Origin: Euptelea pleiosperma
Taxonomy: Eukaryota; Streptophyta; Magnoliopsida; Ranunculales; Eupteleaceae
Length of the DNA: 64,000 bases
NCBI GenBank assembly: GCA_035048495.1
Contig: CM068553.1
Coordinates: 21,763,190-21,827,189 of the forward strand
Direction: 5' to 3'
In this document: positions 22,265 through 33,337 of the stretch, in pieces
Position numbering within the stretch: the stretch's first letter is position 1
How the letters are laid out: every line of letters begins with the position of its first letter
The notes under the pieces: model-generated
Databases searched by the model: none
Seen by the model: only the letters and a program-made list of their open reading frames with translations
Told to the model about the DNA's origin: nothing
Position numbers and translations under genes: made by a program

Positions 22265-23566
22265 GTGGAAACCTTTGCACCTGTGGCAAAGATGAACTCC
22301 ATCAGGGTTTTGTTGTCTGTAGCAGCAAATCAAGCATGGCCTTTGCATCTGCTGGATGTGAAGAATGCGTTTCTTCATGGTGATCTGCATGAAGAGGTCT
22401 ATATGGTACCACCTCCAGGGTTCACTCCCCCAGGGGATAGCAACAAGGTGTGTCGACTGAGGAAAGCCCTCTATGGGCTTAAGCAATCTCCTAGAGCTTG
22501 GTTTGAGAGGTTCACTCTAGCAGTGAAGAAGCTGGGATATACTGAAAGCCAAACCGATCACACCCTATTTATGAAACACCTAAAGAAGAGAACTACGGCC
22601 CTCATTGTCTATGTTGACGACATCATTATGACAGGAAATGATGCAGAGGAGGTGATCAAGCTAAAGAATCATCTAGCAAGGGAGTTTGAGACCAAAGATC
22701 TGGGGCTTCTCAAGTACTTTCTCGACATAGAGGTTGCAAGATCCAGCCAAGGGATCTTCATCTCACAAAGGAAGTACGTCCTAGATCTATTGAAGGACTC
22801 TGGCAAGCTGGGAGCTAAGCCAGTGGAGACTCCTGTAAAGCAGAACCACCAGCTGGCCGACTCGAGTAGTACGCCATTACATGACGTAGGGAGCTTTCAG
22901 AGACTAGTTGGGAGATTGATCTATCCCTCCTTAACCCGCCCAGACATTGCCTATGCAGTCAGTGTCATCAATCAGTATATGCATTCTCCTAGGGAGATTC
23001 ACTTAGAGGCGGCACACAGGATATTGAGATATCTCAAGTCTGCCCCTGGCCATGGCCTTCTCTTTCAGAAGAATAGTCACATGAGAGTAGAATCATACAC
23101 TGATGCAGACTGGGCTGGCGCCAAGGATGACAGGAGATCTACATCATGTTATTGTACCTTTGTGGGAGGCAATCTGGTTACCTGGAGGAGCAAGAAGCAA
23201 CCAGTAATTACCAGATCCAGTGCAGAGGCAGAATTTAGGGCAATGGCCCATGGCTTGTGTGAGATACTCTGGCTGAAGATGTTGGTTGCTGAACTTGGCT
23301 TTCCAGTCTTAGGATCCATGAGCTTGTACTGTGACAACAAGGCGGCTATCAGCATTGCTCACAATTCGGCGCAACATGATCGGGCCAAGCACATTGAAGT
23401 GGATCACCACTTCATCAGGGAGAAGATCGTGTCTGGGGAAGTTTGTACCCCCTTTGTAAAGACAGATGAGCAAGTAGCAGATGTCTTCACCAAAGGAGTT
23501 CCCAGTTGGCAACTTCATAGATGTTTATGCAAGTTGGCCATGAAAGATATCTATGCGCCAACTTGA
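22265..23566 (+). CDS. Copia C uninterrupted RT-RNase H (433 codons)
   Basis: The longest undamaged coding block in the window. It begins METFAPVAKMNSIRVLLSVA in RT, then QLDV-type [31 protein letters not shown] and catalytic YVDDIIMTG. The connection follows (FISQRKYVLDLLKDSGKLG, SLTRPDIAYAVSVINQYMHS). The RNase H keeps all three acidic motifs: YTDADWAGAKDD, SSAEAEFRAM and CDNKAAISIA. It ends DIYAPT* before the polypurine tract. The N-terminal RT fingers upstream are deleted, so the protein would not be a complete polymerase. Confidence 0.9.
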   Translation: METFAPVAKMNSIRVLLSVAANQAWPLHLLDVKNAFLHGDLHEEVYMVPPPGFTPPGDSNKVCRLRKALYGLKQSPRAWFERFTLAVKKLGYTESQTDHTLFMKHLKKRTTALIVYVDDIIMTGNDAEEVIKLKNHLAREFETKDLGLLKYFLDIEVARSSQGIFISQRKYVLDLLKDSGKLGAKPVETPVKQNHQLADSSSTPLHDVGSFQRLVGRLIYPSLTRPDIAYAVSVINQYMHSPREIHLEAAHRILRYLKSAPGHGLLFQKNSHMRVESYTDADWAGAKDDRRSTSCYCTFVGGNLVTWRSKKQPVITRSSAEAEFRAMAHGLCEILWLKMLVAELGFPVLGSMSLYCDNKAAISIAHNSAQHDRAKHIEVDHHFIREKIVSGEVCTPFVKTDEQVADVFTKGVPSWQLHRCLCKLAMKDIYAPT

Positions 23567-23573
23567 GGGGGAG

Positions 23574-23800
23574 TGTTATCAGATACGTAGAAATACGTAT
23601 TTGTCTTGTATAGGGGTAGTTCTGTAAATACCTCTTATGAGGGGTATACTTGTCTTCTCCTGTAACCTTTTATATAAATAAGATTTATGGAGTCATTATG
23701 AATCAAGCACAATAGACATCCTTTCTCTCTCTCTCTCTCTCTCTCTTCTCTATTTTCTCTTCTCCAAACCTAACCCTAACCCTAATTTTCAAATCCAACT
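23574..23800 (+). repeat. 3' LTR of copia C
   Basis: Follows ACTTGAGGGGGAG, starts TGTTATCAGATACG and ends AAATCCAACT. The TATA-like TATATAAATAAG lies in the middle, followed by (CT)n. After 23800 the sequence is again copia RT rather than unrelated DNA. Confidence 0.88.
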
Positions 23801-24046
23801 CTTTGCACATGTGGCAAAGATGAACTCCATCAAGGTTTTGTTGTCCTTGGCAGCAAACCAAGCTTGGCCTTAGCATCAGCTGGATGTGAAGAATGCATTT
23901 CTTCATGGCGATCTGCATGAAGAAGTTTATATGATACCTCCTCCAGGGTTCACCCCCCCAGGGGATAGTAGCAAGGTGTGTCGACTGAGGAAAGCCCTTT
24001 ATGGGCTTAAGCAATCCCCCAAAGCTTGGTTTGAGAGGTTCACTCT
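23801..24046 (+). pseudogene. Copia RT fragment after the LTR of C
   Basis: A short fragment that repeats the RT segment at about 22273-22515: FAHVAKMNSIKVLLSLAANQ, a stop in place of Leu, [19 protein letters not shown], and [18 protein letters not shown]. It then changes abruptly to unrelated sequence. It belongs to a different copy of the family than C. Confidence 0.88.
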
Positions 24047-24853
24047 ACTCTCTTTAAAGGGCATAGTATTGGAGCTATGGGAGCACCAAAATGGACCGAT
24101 GCCAGACGATTTAATTTGTGTGGATGGCAACCCCAACCTCCTTGCTGTACCACTTATCAAACAAAATGCTCGTAGAGTTATGCCAACAAACTCACTCATT
24201 CATCAACAGCTCAACTGGACGAATTTTGCATTAAGGGTTCTCTATCACAAGACTAGTCCTAACCTAGCAGTAGAACTTAAAGAAATTAGAGAGCTCGTTG
24301 ATCCCATTGATCTCGCAGAAAGTTACATGCAACTTATCAAAGTCATGGACGAGTACAACTAGTACAAGAAGACTTTCCTTGAGAGAGTTTCAAGTTTCCA
24401 ACAGCCACAAGCCCATGGACTGGGAGATCTCGTTTGAGTCGAGCTCAAAGAAGTCAACATGGATGTGCTCACATATGTACGACTATTCTCCACAGTCGAT
24501 AATCTCCTTATCGAACGATGCTCAGAGAAATGAGCTCTCGAAGGAGAAAAGAAATCCATCGTCAATCATGATATATGTCGACAATTTGGAATAGAAGCTT
24601 CTTGTCCATCCAAAAGGAAAAAGAAAAAGAAGCACTCTAAATTCTACCACTCCAAGAAAAATCCAAGTGAAAGACTTCAAAAGAAAGTGGTGGCAGCTCA
24701 AAGATATATGAAGTTTGAATGAGGCCCATTATGTGCAACTCAACTCATCGAAGCTGAGTTCTTCCCACCCAAGGGGATTGATGCAGCACACGTAGAAGAA
24801 CAACTAATACGAAAGGCCAGAAAACATAATGGAAGAAAAAGACCAAATAAGTA
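24047..24853 (+). pseudogene. Decayed ORF of unknown family (possible pararetrovirus ORF)
   Basis: In-frame with the RT fragment is an open stretch to 24362 ([21 protein letters not shown] near its end), then broken reading frames with a basic segment KRKKKKKHSKFYHSKK at about 24608-24655 and KRPNK* at about 24850. I do not recognise the family. The basic, hydrophilic character and the promoter-like region directly downstream (25045-25150) would fit the last ORF of a caulimovirid such as a florendovirus, but no diagnostic domain is visible. A host-derived or gypsy-derived fragment is equally possible. Confidence 0.35.
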
Positions 24854-25044
24854 AAGAAAACATAATCATACAGGAGCATCTGATTAAAATATTCCCAATA
24901 CACACTGTAGAAAGGGCCTCTAAATCTCTTAAAAGATAAAAGCTTTACTCAAGTGGACCCCACATAAGTTAGAAAAAGAGAAGGCTAATGTGTATGCCTT
25001 GTAGCAGGCAATGCAGCATGTTAGGTATGTCCATTTCTTGTAGT

Positions 25045-25150
25045 AGGCACCATGACGCAAGTTATTGGTACATTGGGTTTTAAGCTATTGTTAGCTTGGT
25101 TGTTGAGTGTTCAGCTATTGGTGAAAGCTATAAATAAGTATAATGGGCGG
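25045..25150 (+). promoter_or_regulatory. Promoter-like segment with as-1-like and TATA motifs
   Basis: The sequence has CATGACGCAAG (about 25049-25059), resembling half of an as-1 element (TGACG), and TATAAATAAG at about 25130, roughly 70-75 bases later. The transition to a CT-rich stretch downstream resembles the promoter-leader junction of plant pararetroviruses or LTR elements. No transcript evidence can be seen. Confidence 0.35.
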
Positions 25151-27553
25151 GTGTAAGGCAACTTTTGAGAGAAGAAATTTCATATCTTCTCTTTGTTGCA
25201 TGTTCTCTCCTTCTATTTGCTTATGCTTAGCTTTTATGGGGATTTCAACACAGGCCCAGGGCGTTTTGGAGGTGGGTGCTACTGGCCTTTAAGGAGAGAT
25301 GGGGACTTTCACATTGGGTTGTGGAATGTAGATGTCCCGGGAAGTAGGAATACGAGTCTGACCCCGGCGGGTAAACTTTCATAAGTCCGATTCCGATTGA
25401 AGAGGTGGAGGTATGAATTTCTCTGACCGGACTTGAATGGACATGCAATTCGGTGCTGCAATTCGGTGCTGCAACTCCCGACTCAATTAATGGGGCAGCT
25501 ATTAATCATTCTCTGCTAGCTTAAGTATCGAAGGAAGAGGTACTGCTTTACTTAGTATGGCTGATACGAGGGCTCCCTAATCTAGTAAGGCCCCCTATCC
25601 TTCTCCAATGATTTTGTGTGTGCAGGAGTGGTGGCAGTAGCGAAGGAATCGTTCATCAGTAAGAAGCTGAACGACTAAATGCATTCTTTCTTAGTTTTTA
25701 TTCCAAAAAGATTTTGACCTTGGGGATAGTTTGTGCAAAACTCCAGGAGAGTACCTGAATTCCGTAAAGGAAGATTTGAACGTGGCTGCCCAACTGGGGA
25801 GGGGGGATTATTTAACCCACTTGCGGTGCATCTTTATTCCAGGCCTGAGAAAACCCTCTACCAGACAGCCCTCTAGATTGACCACGTGGCTAGTGCCCAT
25901 GTCTATATCATTCCCATACCCTACCATGTATTGAACCTCTCCCCAATCAAAGGCAGCCCTTGAATTTTTAAAAATTTTAGATAGAAGAGAAGGTCAAAAA
26001 AAAACCTGCCCCTTTTTGCCACGTGGCAGAGTGCTATTGGATTTGCACTTGCCGCATGGGAGAGGATGCAGTGGCAGAACGCATGGACCCATTTGGGCCC
26101 GCCTGCAACCTTAGCTGCATGTGTAACAAAACCCCATCCATGCAGAGAAGAGGTTTGAAGTGACTTCAAAAAGCCCGTCCCTGAGAATATAAGGGAGCAT
26201 ATTTACTTGAAACTCAATCTAAAAAGATAGTCAAGGTAAATTGCTCATAAATTTATGTGTGCATCCGAGGAATGGGGGCAGTATTGTACTTCACTATTGA
26301 ATCCTTTGTTGATGAAAAGGGGAACATCTAAAGAATTTTTTTTTTTCTGTAAGGCATCTAAAGAATATTTTTAGAATTGCGTTTCATCAAACATATCACT
26401 GAAATATGAGACATGCAAGGATTTTATATCCATAATTGTGGGTTATCTACCACAAATAAGTAACCCAACTAGAGGAAGCAGGTTGCAAAAGGAATTCAAT
26501 CATAATTATCCTTAATTGGTTCCTTTTGTAACTCTAAGTTCCATTTATCTCATTATCCAAAAGAAAAGTTGAGGACAGCCACTACTGATTTTTCTATCAA
26601 GCTAATTCAACTATGTTCTTTTACTTTGAGAATTGATGTTTTCTAACCCTGTTATTAGGGCATGACTGAAGCAGGATTTAGTGTTTCAATTTTGGGTCAG
26701 CTTTCCTAGATTAACAAGCAATTTTATCATGTCTAACAAAGTCAAGTTCTCTAACTTATCAAGACCTGCCTATTCTTGAACTTGAATGAAAATTAATTTC
26801 CCTACCTAATGAAAGCTTTTCATAGGCCTAAGCTTCTATGAGACCCTACAGAAAAACTTGAAAAAATTCAGAACGAAGATCATAACATGATTTTTGTTGG
26901 AAAGACAACTTCCTGATACAAGAAATCCAGAAATCTGAAAACAAACCGGATGTAGTAATTTATCCATAAAGGTCAGTGGTAGACACCTCTCTTAACTTCT
27001 ATAGATCCATCAAGCCAGAAATAAGCCTACTGTATTAGATGCCCTTTTACAATAACAATCATGGTACATTGTTGAGAGATGCACAGAAAAAGAGACACAA
27101 CACATAAAAAAAAGTATGAAGTAAAATATGTTGGTCAATAAACAAAGAATATCCTCCAAAACAAAACAAGGACAAAGTACTGAAAAATAAAACAGCAGTC
27201 AAGCCCAACAGTGATCCAGGAGCACTCTTAATATTTACAAGAAAACCAGTAAGTCAATAACCATTAAAGAAAGCATTAGAGAGCTCTACTGCTTCATTGT
27301 ATAATCACAATCCAGATCCTTCTTTGTTATTTATCACTGAACTAAATGCATCTTGTAAGCCACTGACTACCACTTTGGTAGTAGTTTGCCTCTTTCAGAA
27401 TGCTCCAATATGTTTATCATGTATGGCATCAATTTAACCATGTCTCCACAAAAAAATTGCATAATACAAACGCAATTCCTCCAAAACCTAAAGTTTAGTA
27501 ATTAATTACAGACAATGTCCAAGATGCTTCTTTATTTGTTTGCTGGTTAATAC
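25151..27553. other. Non-coding, inferred intron 2 of the RNF25-like gene
   Basis: No supported gene. Notable only: AATTCGGTGCTGC twice in tandem (about 25447-25472), GC-richer sequence up to 26170, then AT-rich intron-like DNA. I looked on the minus strand for the next RWD exon (expected to begin YPDEPP) and did not find it, so the intron probably continues to the left. Confidence 0.5.
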
Positions 27554-27592
27554 CTGCGGACCTGCTTGTAGTCCAAGAACAGCTTCCACAAA
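27554..27592 (-). CDS. RNF25-like E3 ubiquitin ligase, exon 2 (39 bases)
   Basis: Minus strand reads TCTTGCAG, then a 39-base exon translating to FVEAVLGLQAGPQ, then GTATTAACC. Both splice sites are canonical and the phase is 0 on both sides. It continues exon 1 (ending ADDSSQQ) without a gap: plant RNF25-type proteins have a matching SSQQFVEAV-type sequence at this place in the RWD domain. The exon is too short for any ORF finder. Recognition depends on recalled family sequence, so an alignment should confirm it. Confidence 0.85.
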
Positions 27593-28057
27593 CTGCAAGA
27601 AAAACAAAAGTTCACCCTCAAAATGCATACACATAAAGCTCCCTGTCACTCATCATACTGAATCAAATATGATGAACCAACATCAGAACAAGGTAACCAT
27701 TTCAGTTCACTAATGTCAGTCCAAAAAAGTTCAATATAAACTAATCAAAAAAGCAAAAAAAAAGTTCAATATAATGTTTTTTTTTTAATACGTTCTATAT
27801 AATGTTCTCATAAGCTAAACAAAATAGAAAATCATTAATTCTTGGAGAAATAACTGTAATAAAACCATCCATCTCCCCATTATGTCTAGCAGAGACACCA
27901 AATACAAACAAAACAAAAAAGGGTGTACCCTGGAGTGACCAAAAAATTATGCATATCTGGTGAGAGTTTCATATTGCCAAAGTAAGGGGGCTAGAGAGAT
28001 AAAAATAAGATAGATCCGCTACTATCTTCACTCACACTCACGATATTATTAATCATT

Positions 28058-28645
28058 TTTTTTTTGTAATTAAGCAACGGAAGAATCTTATTAGTAAACA
28101 TTTGATACAAAATAAGGAAAGAGAGTTCCCTATGTGCAAAAAATGTTACCTCTTTTAGCCCAAGAGTCAGCCACCACATTAGCATCTCTTAAGGTATGAG
28201 TGAATATAATTAACCATCCACTGGACAACTCCTTAATGTGCTCTAAGAAAATCACCAATCTCACCGAACCTCTTTCCTTGTTCTTCGCCCAATAAATAGC
28301 ATTTTCCCAATCTCCCTCGTCCCAATGGTTAGTACATGCTCAATTTCTCTTCACCCAGCTGATAGTATATGCCCAATTGCACTCTGCCACCAAAGGCTTA
28401 AACAAAAAAATATCTTTAAAGATCCCAAAGCCTTGAAAAGGAGCTCAACTTCCAGTTCATAGGAGTCTGCCACTCCTATGGCAGTATGGGACTCAAGAAA
28501 GCCTTTGAAATACCATTCTCATCTCTCTACCCCTCCAATCTTGGCTAGGTCGGAGTTTCCAAATGTGCATCCGTCAAATTTGAGTTTCATTTAAGCTCTT
28601 CCTGGTTTCTTACAAACCCCCTTAGGATTGTCAACCAGCCTTCCA
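28058..28645 (-). pseudogene. LINE4: RNase H end of an L1-type element
   Basis: The minus strand gives fragments of a C-terminal RNase H (RVT_3 type): a piece like AIGVADSYELEVELLFKALG and then LRDANVVADSWAKRGNIF, the usual closing motif of LINE RNase H domains. Stops and frameshifts are frequent. It ends near 28058 in AATTACAAAAAAAAAATG, a short A-rich tail. LINE1 starts directly to the right, possibly inserted in it. Confidence 0.65.
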
Positions 28646-28673
28646 CTATACAAATTTTTTTTTGATCGGTAAA

Positions 28674-28676
<3 letters not shown>

Positions 28677-28708
<32 letters not shown>
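28677..28708. repeat. (TA)n microsatellite at the LINE1 3' end
   Basis: About 15 TA units lie just before the LINE1 tail, which on the minus strand reads CCTTTACCGATCAAAAAAAA. The run lies in the 3' UTR of the element, adjoining the tail. Confidence 0.95.
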
Positions 28709-28712
<4 letters not shown>

Positions 28713-28733
28713 GGGCTGAGGGAGCCCAAGAAA

Positions 28734-29746
28734 CTATACAGCAGAACATGGAAAGGGAAGGAAAACAAAACCATCACAACAACAACCAGAGCCCCACAAC
28801 CAAAAAAAGACAAACACTATAATGACACCAATCTCTCCCACCGGAAAACATAATCTCCGAATCTGAACTTGCTTAGCTCGGGAATGGCGGATCCCCAATG
28901 GTAAAGAGTAGCTAAAATGTTCGTGAAGATACTCGTTGGCCTCCTTATCTTCAAACGTCCGACGATTTCTCTCTTTCCAAAGTTCCCAACAAATAGCAAA
29001 CGAAGTCATCTTCCACAACATGAGACCACTAGCTGAAAGAGCTTTGGTACTCCATCCCACGAAAGTGTCAAACACTGTTAAGGGGAAAACCTAGGATAAC
29101 CCGAACCAGTGGAGGGAGCGTTCCCAAATCTCCTTAGAAACATGGCAATGGATAAGCATATGGTTGGTGGTTTCCTCGTCACGTCGGCACAAGATGCATC
29201 TGCTAGGGAGGTGAAAACCACGTCTACAAAGCTTTTCCACAGAGAGAATCTTGTCAAGCATGACACACCACATAAAGAATATGACTTTGGACAAATGGGG
29301 GTATTCCAAGGAAACTGGTGTATAGAGATTTGACCGAAAATCTCCTCTTAGGATCGTGGTTCCACCATCTCTTGTCCTCTACTTCATTGACAAGCTGTAC
29401 CCCTTCCAATCTATTCATCAATGAAGCCACGGAGTCCACCTCCCAATCATTAACTCTTCTTCTTAAGTCCAAGTTCCAAGAGAGCATGCCGTTCTCTCTA
29501 GAAGCAACATTCCTGACCAAGTCCCCTTTACGATTAGACAAAGCGTAGATTGTGAGGAACTCTTCTGTGAGAGATAAATCCCCACACCATATATCTTCCC
29601 AAAATCTCACTTGGGAACCGTTACCCATCTTGAAGCAACTGTCGTTTCTAATGGCATCCGAAGTCTTGGCGATCCCTTTCCAAACTCCCACTCTATACGA
29701 AGTGGAGGGAATTCTACTATCCTAATCATGGTTCTCTGTGCCTTGC
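28734..29746 (-). pseudogene. LINE1 ORF2 C-terminus with zf-RVT
   Basis: GVWKGIAKTSDAIRNDSCFK, VRFWEDIWCGDLSLTEEF, a WWNHDPKRRFSVKSLY region, and the cysteine/histidine cluster CILCRRDEETTNHMLIHCHV of a zf-RVT domain, then FAICWELWKERNRRTFEDK. The last part is split by a frameshift at about 29255. Confidence 0.88.
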
Positions 29747-31331
29747 TTAGCTGATATCACTCCTCCATAAGCTGTCCCTCTCGATCCCGAAATGCCAATG
29801 CCACTTTCCCAAAAGGGCGTTGTTCATGAGCTTGATGTGACGTACTCCTAGACCGCCATCTTTCTTTGTCTTGCAGATCCTGGCCCATCTGACAAGATGA
29901 AACTTGTGTTTGTCTTCTCTATCGTCCCAAAGGAAATTCCTTATAATTCTTTCAATACTATTGGTCACCCCCTTAGGCATAGAAAATAAGGACTTGTAAT
30001 AGATTGGCATTTTAGATAGCGTGCTCTTGACAAGAAGTAAGCCAACCTCCTTTGAATAGAAAGTCTTTCTTCCAAGACGCCAATCTCCTCTAGAAGCGCT
30101 CTACCACCGGGTCCCAAAGGGATCTAGATCTGCTGTTAGCGCCGAGAAGAAGGCCAAGATACACCGTGGGAAGCTTCCTTTTCTTGCATTCCAAGCAAGC
30201 CGCAATTTCATCCATCAATTCCACCTCCCCCACCCCGAAAACCTCGCTCTTGGGTAAGTTAATACGAAGCCCAAACTACTTCAAAACTACGAAGAACCCC
30301 TTTCAGGACCTAGGCTTGTATGTGCGAGACCTCCAAGAAAAAGATGGTGTCGTCTGCAAACTGCGGGTGAGAAATGATGGGACCCTCCTCTCCTACTGCA
30401 AAGCCTGACATGAACCCTCTAGCAACCGTTTTGGACGCCATCTTGCTCATCGCCTCGGCTACGATGATAAACAGATAAGGAAATAGGGGATCTCCCTGCT
30501 GAAGTCCCCTTGAGCTACTGAAAAAACCGGTTGGGGCAACGTTGACTAAAATCGAGAAGCGGACTGTAGAGATGCATGTATGGATCCATTTCCTCCACCT
30601 CGCCCTAAAGCCCAAACAGCCCAGCATGTAATCAAGAAAAGACCAACTGACATGGTCATAGGCCTTCTCCAGATCAACTTTGCAGATAATACCTGGTGTT
30701 CCCTTGCGCTATCTGGATTCAATAACTTCATTGGCGATCAGAACTCTGTCCAAAATCTGACGGCCTTTCACGAAAGCCCCTTGGAAGGAAGAAATAATGC
30801 AACCCAAAACCCCTCTTAATCTTGATGCCAACACTTTAGTGATAATTTTGTAGGTGCTCCCGACTAAGCTAATGGGACGAAAGTCCGTGAGAGACATAGC
30901 ACCTTCCTTCTTCGGTATGAGAGATAAACGTGGTGTTGGCCCTCCAATCAAGCCAAGAATCCTAGTGAAATTCCTCCACAACATGCAGAAAATCCTTCCC
31001 CACTATGGGCCAATAGAAGGAGAAGGCCAAGGGGAATCCGCCAGGCCGAGGAACCTTGTCGCCCCCCAAAGATTTGATGGCATTCAGCACTTCCTCCTCC
31101 TCAAAAGGTCTCTCCAGCCATCTACTCTGGCTATCCTCTATCTTGTCGAAGAAAATCCCGTCCAATTTAGGCCTATACACCGAAGTCTCAGAATACAGAC
31201 AAGAATAAAAAGAAACTATAGCATTCCTTAGGTTTTCCTCTTCTTCTACTATCATCCCCTCCACCCTTAGACGGGATATGGTATTGGATCTTCTTTTAGC
31301 ATTGGCTATGCTATGGAAGAACTTCGTGTTC
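29747..31331 (-). pseudogene. LINE1 ORF2 reverse transcriptase
   Basis: Motifs in order: [73 protein letters not shown], a frameshifted AYDHV-type segment, RGLQQGDPLFPYLF, catalytic FADDTIFFLE, and PIYYKSLFSMPKGVTNSIERI. Frameshifts near 30984, 30620 and 30030 separate the segments. Confidence 0.9.
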
Positions 31332-32499
31332 TTATCCCCTTCTTTTAACCATTGCACCCTGGATTTGTCTCCAACTAATCTCCTCCAAGTGTGCTAAGGA
31401 CATATAATCCCTCTTCATATCAACCCTCTTGCTGAACTCCGCTCTAGACAGAGAATCGTTCTCTTCCTCCCTATCAATCCTCGCAATGTCCTGAAGCAAG
31501 TCCCCCATCTTTTTATCAGTTCTGCGAAACACCTCCACATTCAACACTTTCAAGTGCTTTTTAAGCGCGTTGAGCTTGTTCCAAAAAATAAAACCTACTC
31601 TGCCTGAGAAATTGAAGGAGTTCCACCAGGACTCCACCTCCTTCAAAAAAGAGGGCTCGTCCATCCACATCAACTCGAAACGGAATGGCAAAGGCTTGCG
31701 CTTGATTCCCCCACAATCTAAGACCACCGGGCAATGATGCGGTGCCAGATTGGGGATGAACGATTGTAAAACCTCTAAAAAGTGTGCCTCCCAACTACTG
31801 GATATCAAGAATATATCCAGTCTGCATAACGTAGGATTCGCCTTGATGGTTGGACCACGTAAAGTTGGCACCTGCTAGCGGAAGGTCCATCAAGTCGTAT
31901 CTATTGACGAAGTCAGAAAAATCCCTCATACTTCTAGTGATCTTGTTCTGACCTCTCCCTTTCTTCTCAAAGGAGGGACTGGTGACGTTAAAATCCCCCC
32001 CTAAGCACCATGGATGGTTCCATAACCCATGCACACCATCCAACTCCTCCCAAAACTGGGTACAAGCAAGCCTCTCATTGGGGCCGTATACGCCAGAGAA
32101 AACCCTTTGGAATCCGTCGTCTGAGCACTTCCACAAGATGGACACAGAGAAAGCACCTAGGAGGACATCCTCCACCTCCAGAGCATCTGGATCCCAGACT
32201 ACCAACACACCTCCAGAAGAACCCAAGGCTAGGATGGCTTTCTAGCTGAGGCCCCTTTTCCCACAAATTTCAACTACAGTATTATCTTCCATCTTTCCTA
32301 TCTCCGTTTCCTGAAACACCATAAGATTAGGTTTCCACCTGCTAATCATGCTACGAATCGATGTTCTCTTGGCCTTACTACATAACCCCTCACATTCCAA
32401 GAGAAAATTTTGGACTTCATTTGGACTGGACATTGGCCTCGACTTTCCTACAACTGCGCCTCGACTGAAGCTTCCCATCGTAATTGATGTGGCTAACAA
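31332..32499 (-). pseudogene. LINE1 ORF2 endonuclease domain
   Basis: An endonuclease/exonuclease/phosphatase domain: MISRWKPNLMVFQETEI (catalytic E in QET), LGSSGGVLVVWDPDAL, VFSGVYGPNERL, WCLGGDFNVT, FTWSNHQGES, LDIFLISSSWE, and HCPVVLDC. It nicks target DNA to prime reverse transcription. A stop near 32246 and a frameshift near 31810-31860 interrupt it. After it comes a coiled linker LNALKKHLKVLNVEVF. Confidence 0.9.
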
Positions 32500-32926
32500 G
32501 TTTGTTCGATTCTTTAATTACTTTGCCCCTCTTTTTCCCCACCCTACTGTCCTTCGGAACCTCCCCATCAGGGTCTCTCCCCACCCCTGGTAAACCCCTG
32601 GAGCTACAGGTAATTCCACTCTTTTCCTCTAGTCCCAAACCAAGATTAGGGGATGCATTTTCCTGGGCCGATTCCAAAGTAATGGCAGAGATTCTGGTAT
32701 CACTGATTCCCTTACCCAAAGCCTCTGTTTGACTAAAACTTCTTCTAGATAAGTCTTCCACACGATCGAAAGTAACTCCAATGGCCTTGTCGAATTTCAT
32801 GTAGGCCCCCGTGGACCAAACGGCCTCACTTTGTCTCAATATTGCCGTTGGGGGGAGCCTTAGGGAGGGGAGAGCCCCGACCCAAGGAACTCTCATCCCA
32901 AGCTCACGAAAGCTGTTCAAAGGCAT
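32500..32926 (-). pseudogene. Possible ORF1-like remnant upstream of LINE1 ORF2
   Basis: An open frame runs MPLNSFRELGMRVPWVG... into the endonuclease region without a recognisable domain. Position fits the C-terminal end of a LINE ORF1, but I see no zinc knuckle, so the call is positional only. Confidence 0.35.
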
Positions 32927-32940
32927 GCCCTTCTCTGTAA

Positions 32941-33337
32941 GTGCAACCTAGGGCTAAGAATGAAGAAATCTCATACCTTTCAAGCTCGGAATCTACTCTT
33001 CTCCTCCGGTTGTATAGGAAATCCAAAATCTTCAATTCCTGGAAATCATTGAAAACAATAAGAGATACACAGAGAGTGAGACGAGGAATGAATCAGATCC
33101 CTCTTCTTATCCTTCCACGATATAACCTCCGACTCCTTCCCAACCCTTCTCTCCTTCACCTTGCTCTACCACCTCAAACCACACCTCCCAAGACCTCCTC
33201 CAATCTTTATATGTAATTGATGTCAGACAACAGCTTGGATACCAAAATTGATGTAGGAGAAGAGGTTGTTCCTCACTAAAACCCCATTCCAAAATCCAAA
33301 TCAGGGTTCAAAGAATTAGATCAGGTACTATTCTTTT
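32941..33337. other. Unassigned segment between LINE1 and LINE2
   Basis: No gene. On the minus strand a TTGGTATCCAAGC string (about 33230-33245) next to CTACATCAAT resembles a copia PBS beside an LTR end, so this may be a copia remnant or the LINE1 5' UTR. Evidence is too thin to decide. Confidence 0.35.

Larger units (their letters stand above)
28650..32940 (-). mobile_element. LINE1, nearly full-length L1-type retrotransposon
   Basis: Minus-strand order: possible ORF1 tail, ORF2 endonuclease (about 32499-31330), RT (about 31357-29750), zf-RVT C-terminus (about 29745-28735), and a poly(A) tail at about 28650-28662. The 3' UTR is shared with LINE2. The 5' end is uncertain. Multiple frameshifts make ORF2 non-functional. 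Confidence 0.85.

Noticed and set aside
26200..27500. Search for exon 3 of the RNF25-like gene (expected YPDEPP start) on the minus strand
   Set aside because: No in-frame match with splice sites was found, so no exon is claimed; it is taken to lie left of the window.
28020..28640. Host gene exon on the minus strand (LRDANVVADSWAKRG)
   Set aside because: The motif is the standard end of LINE RNase H, and the surrounding frames are broken.
31982..32249. Plus-strand frames opposite LINE1 and LINE2
   Set aside because: Shadows of the minus-strand endonuclease and RT coding regions.
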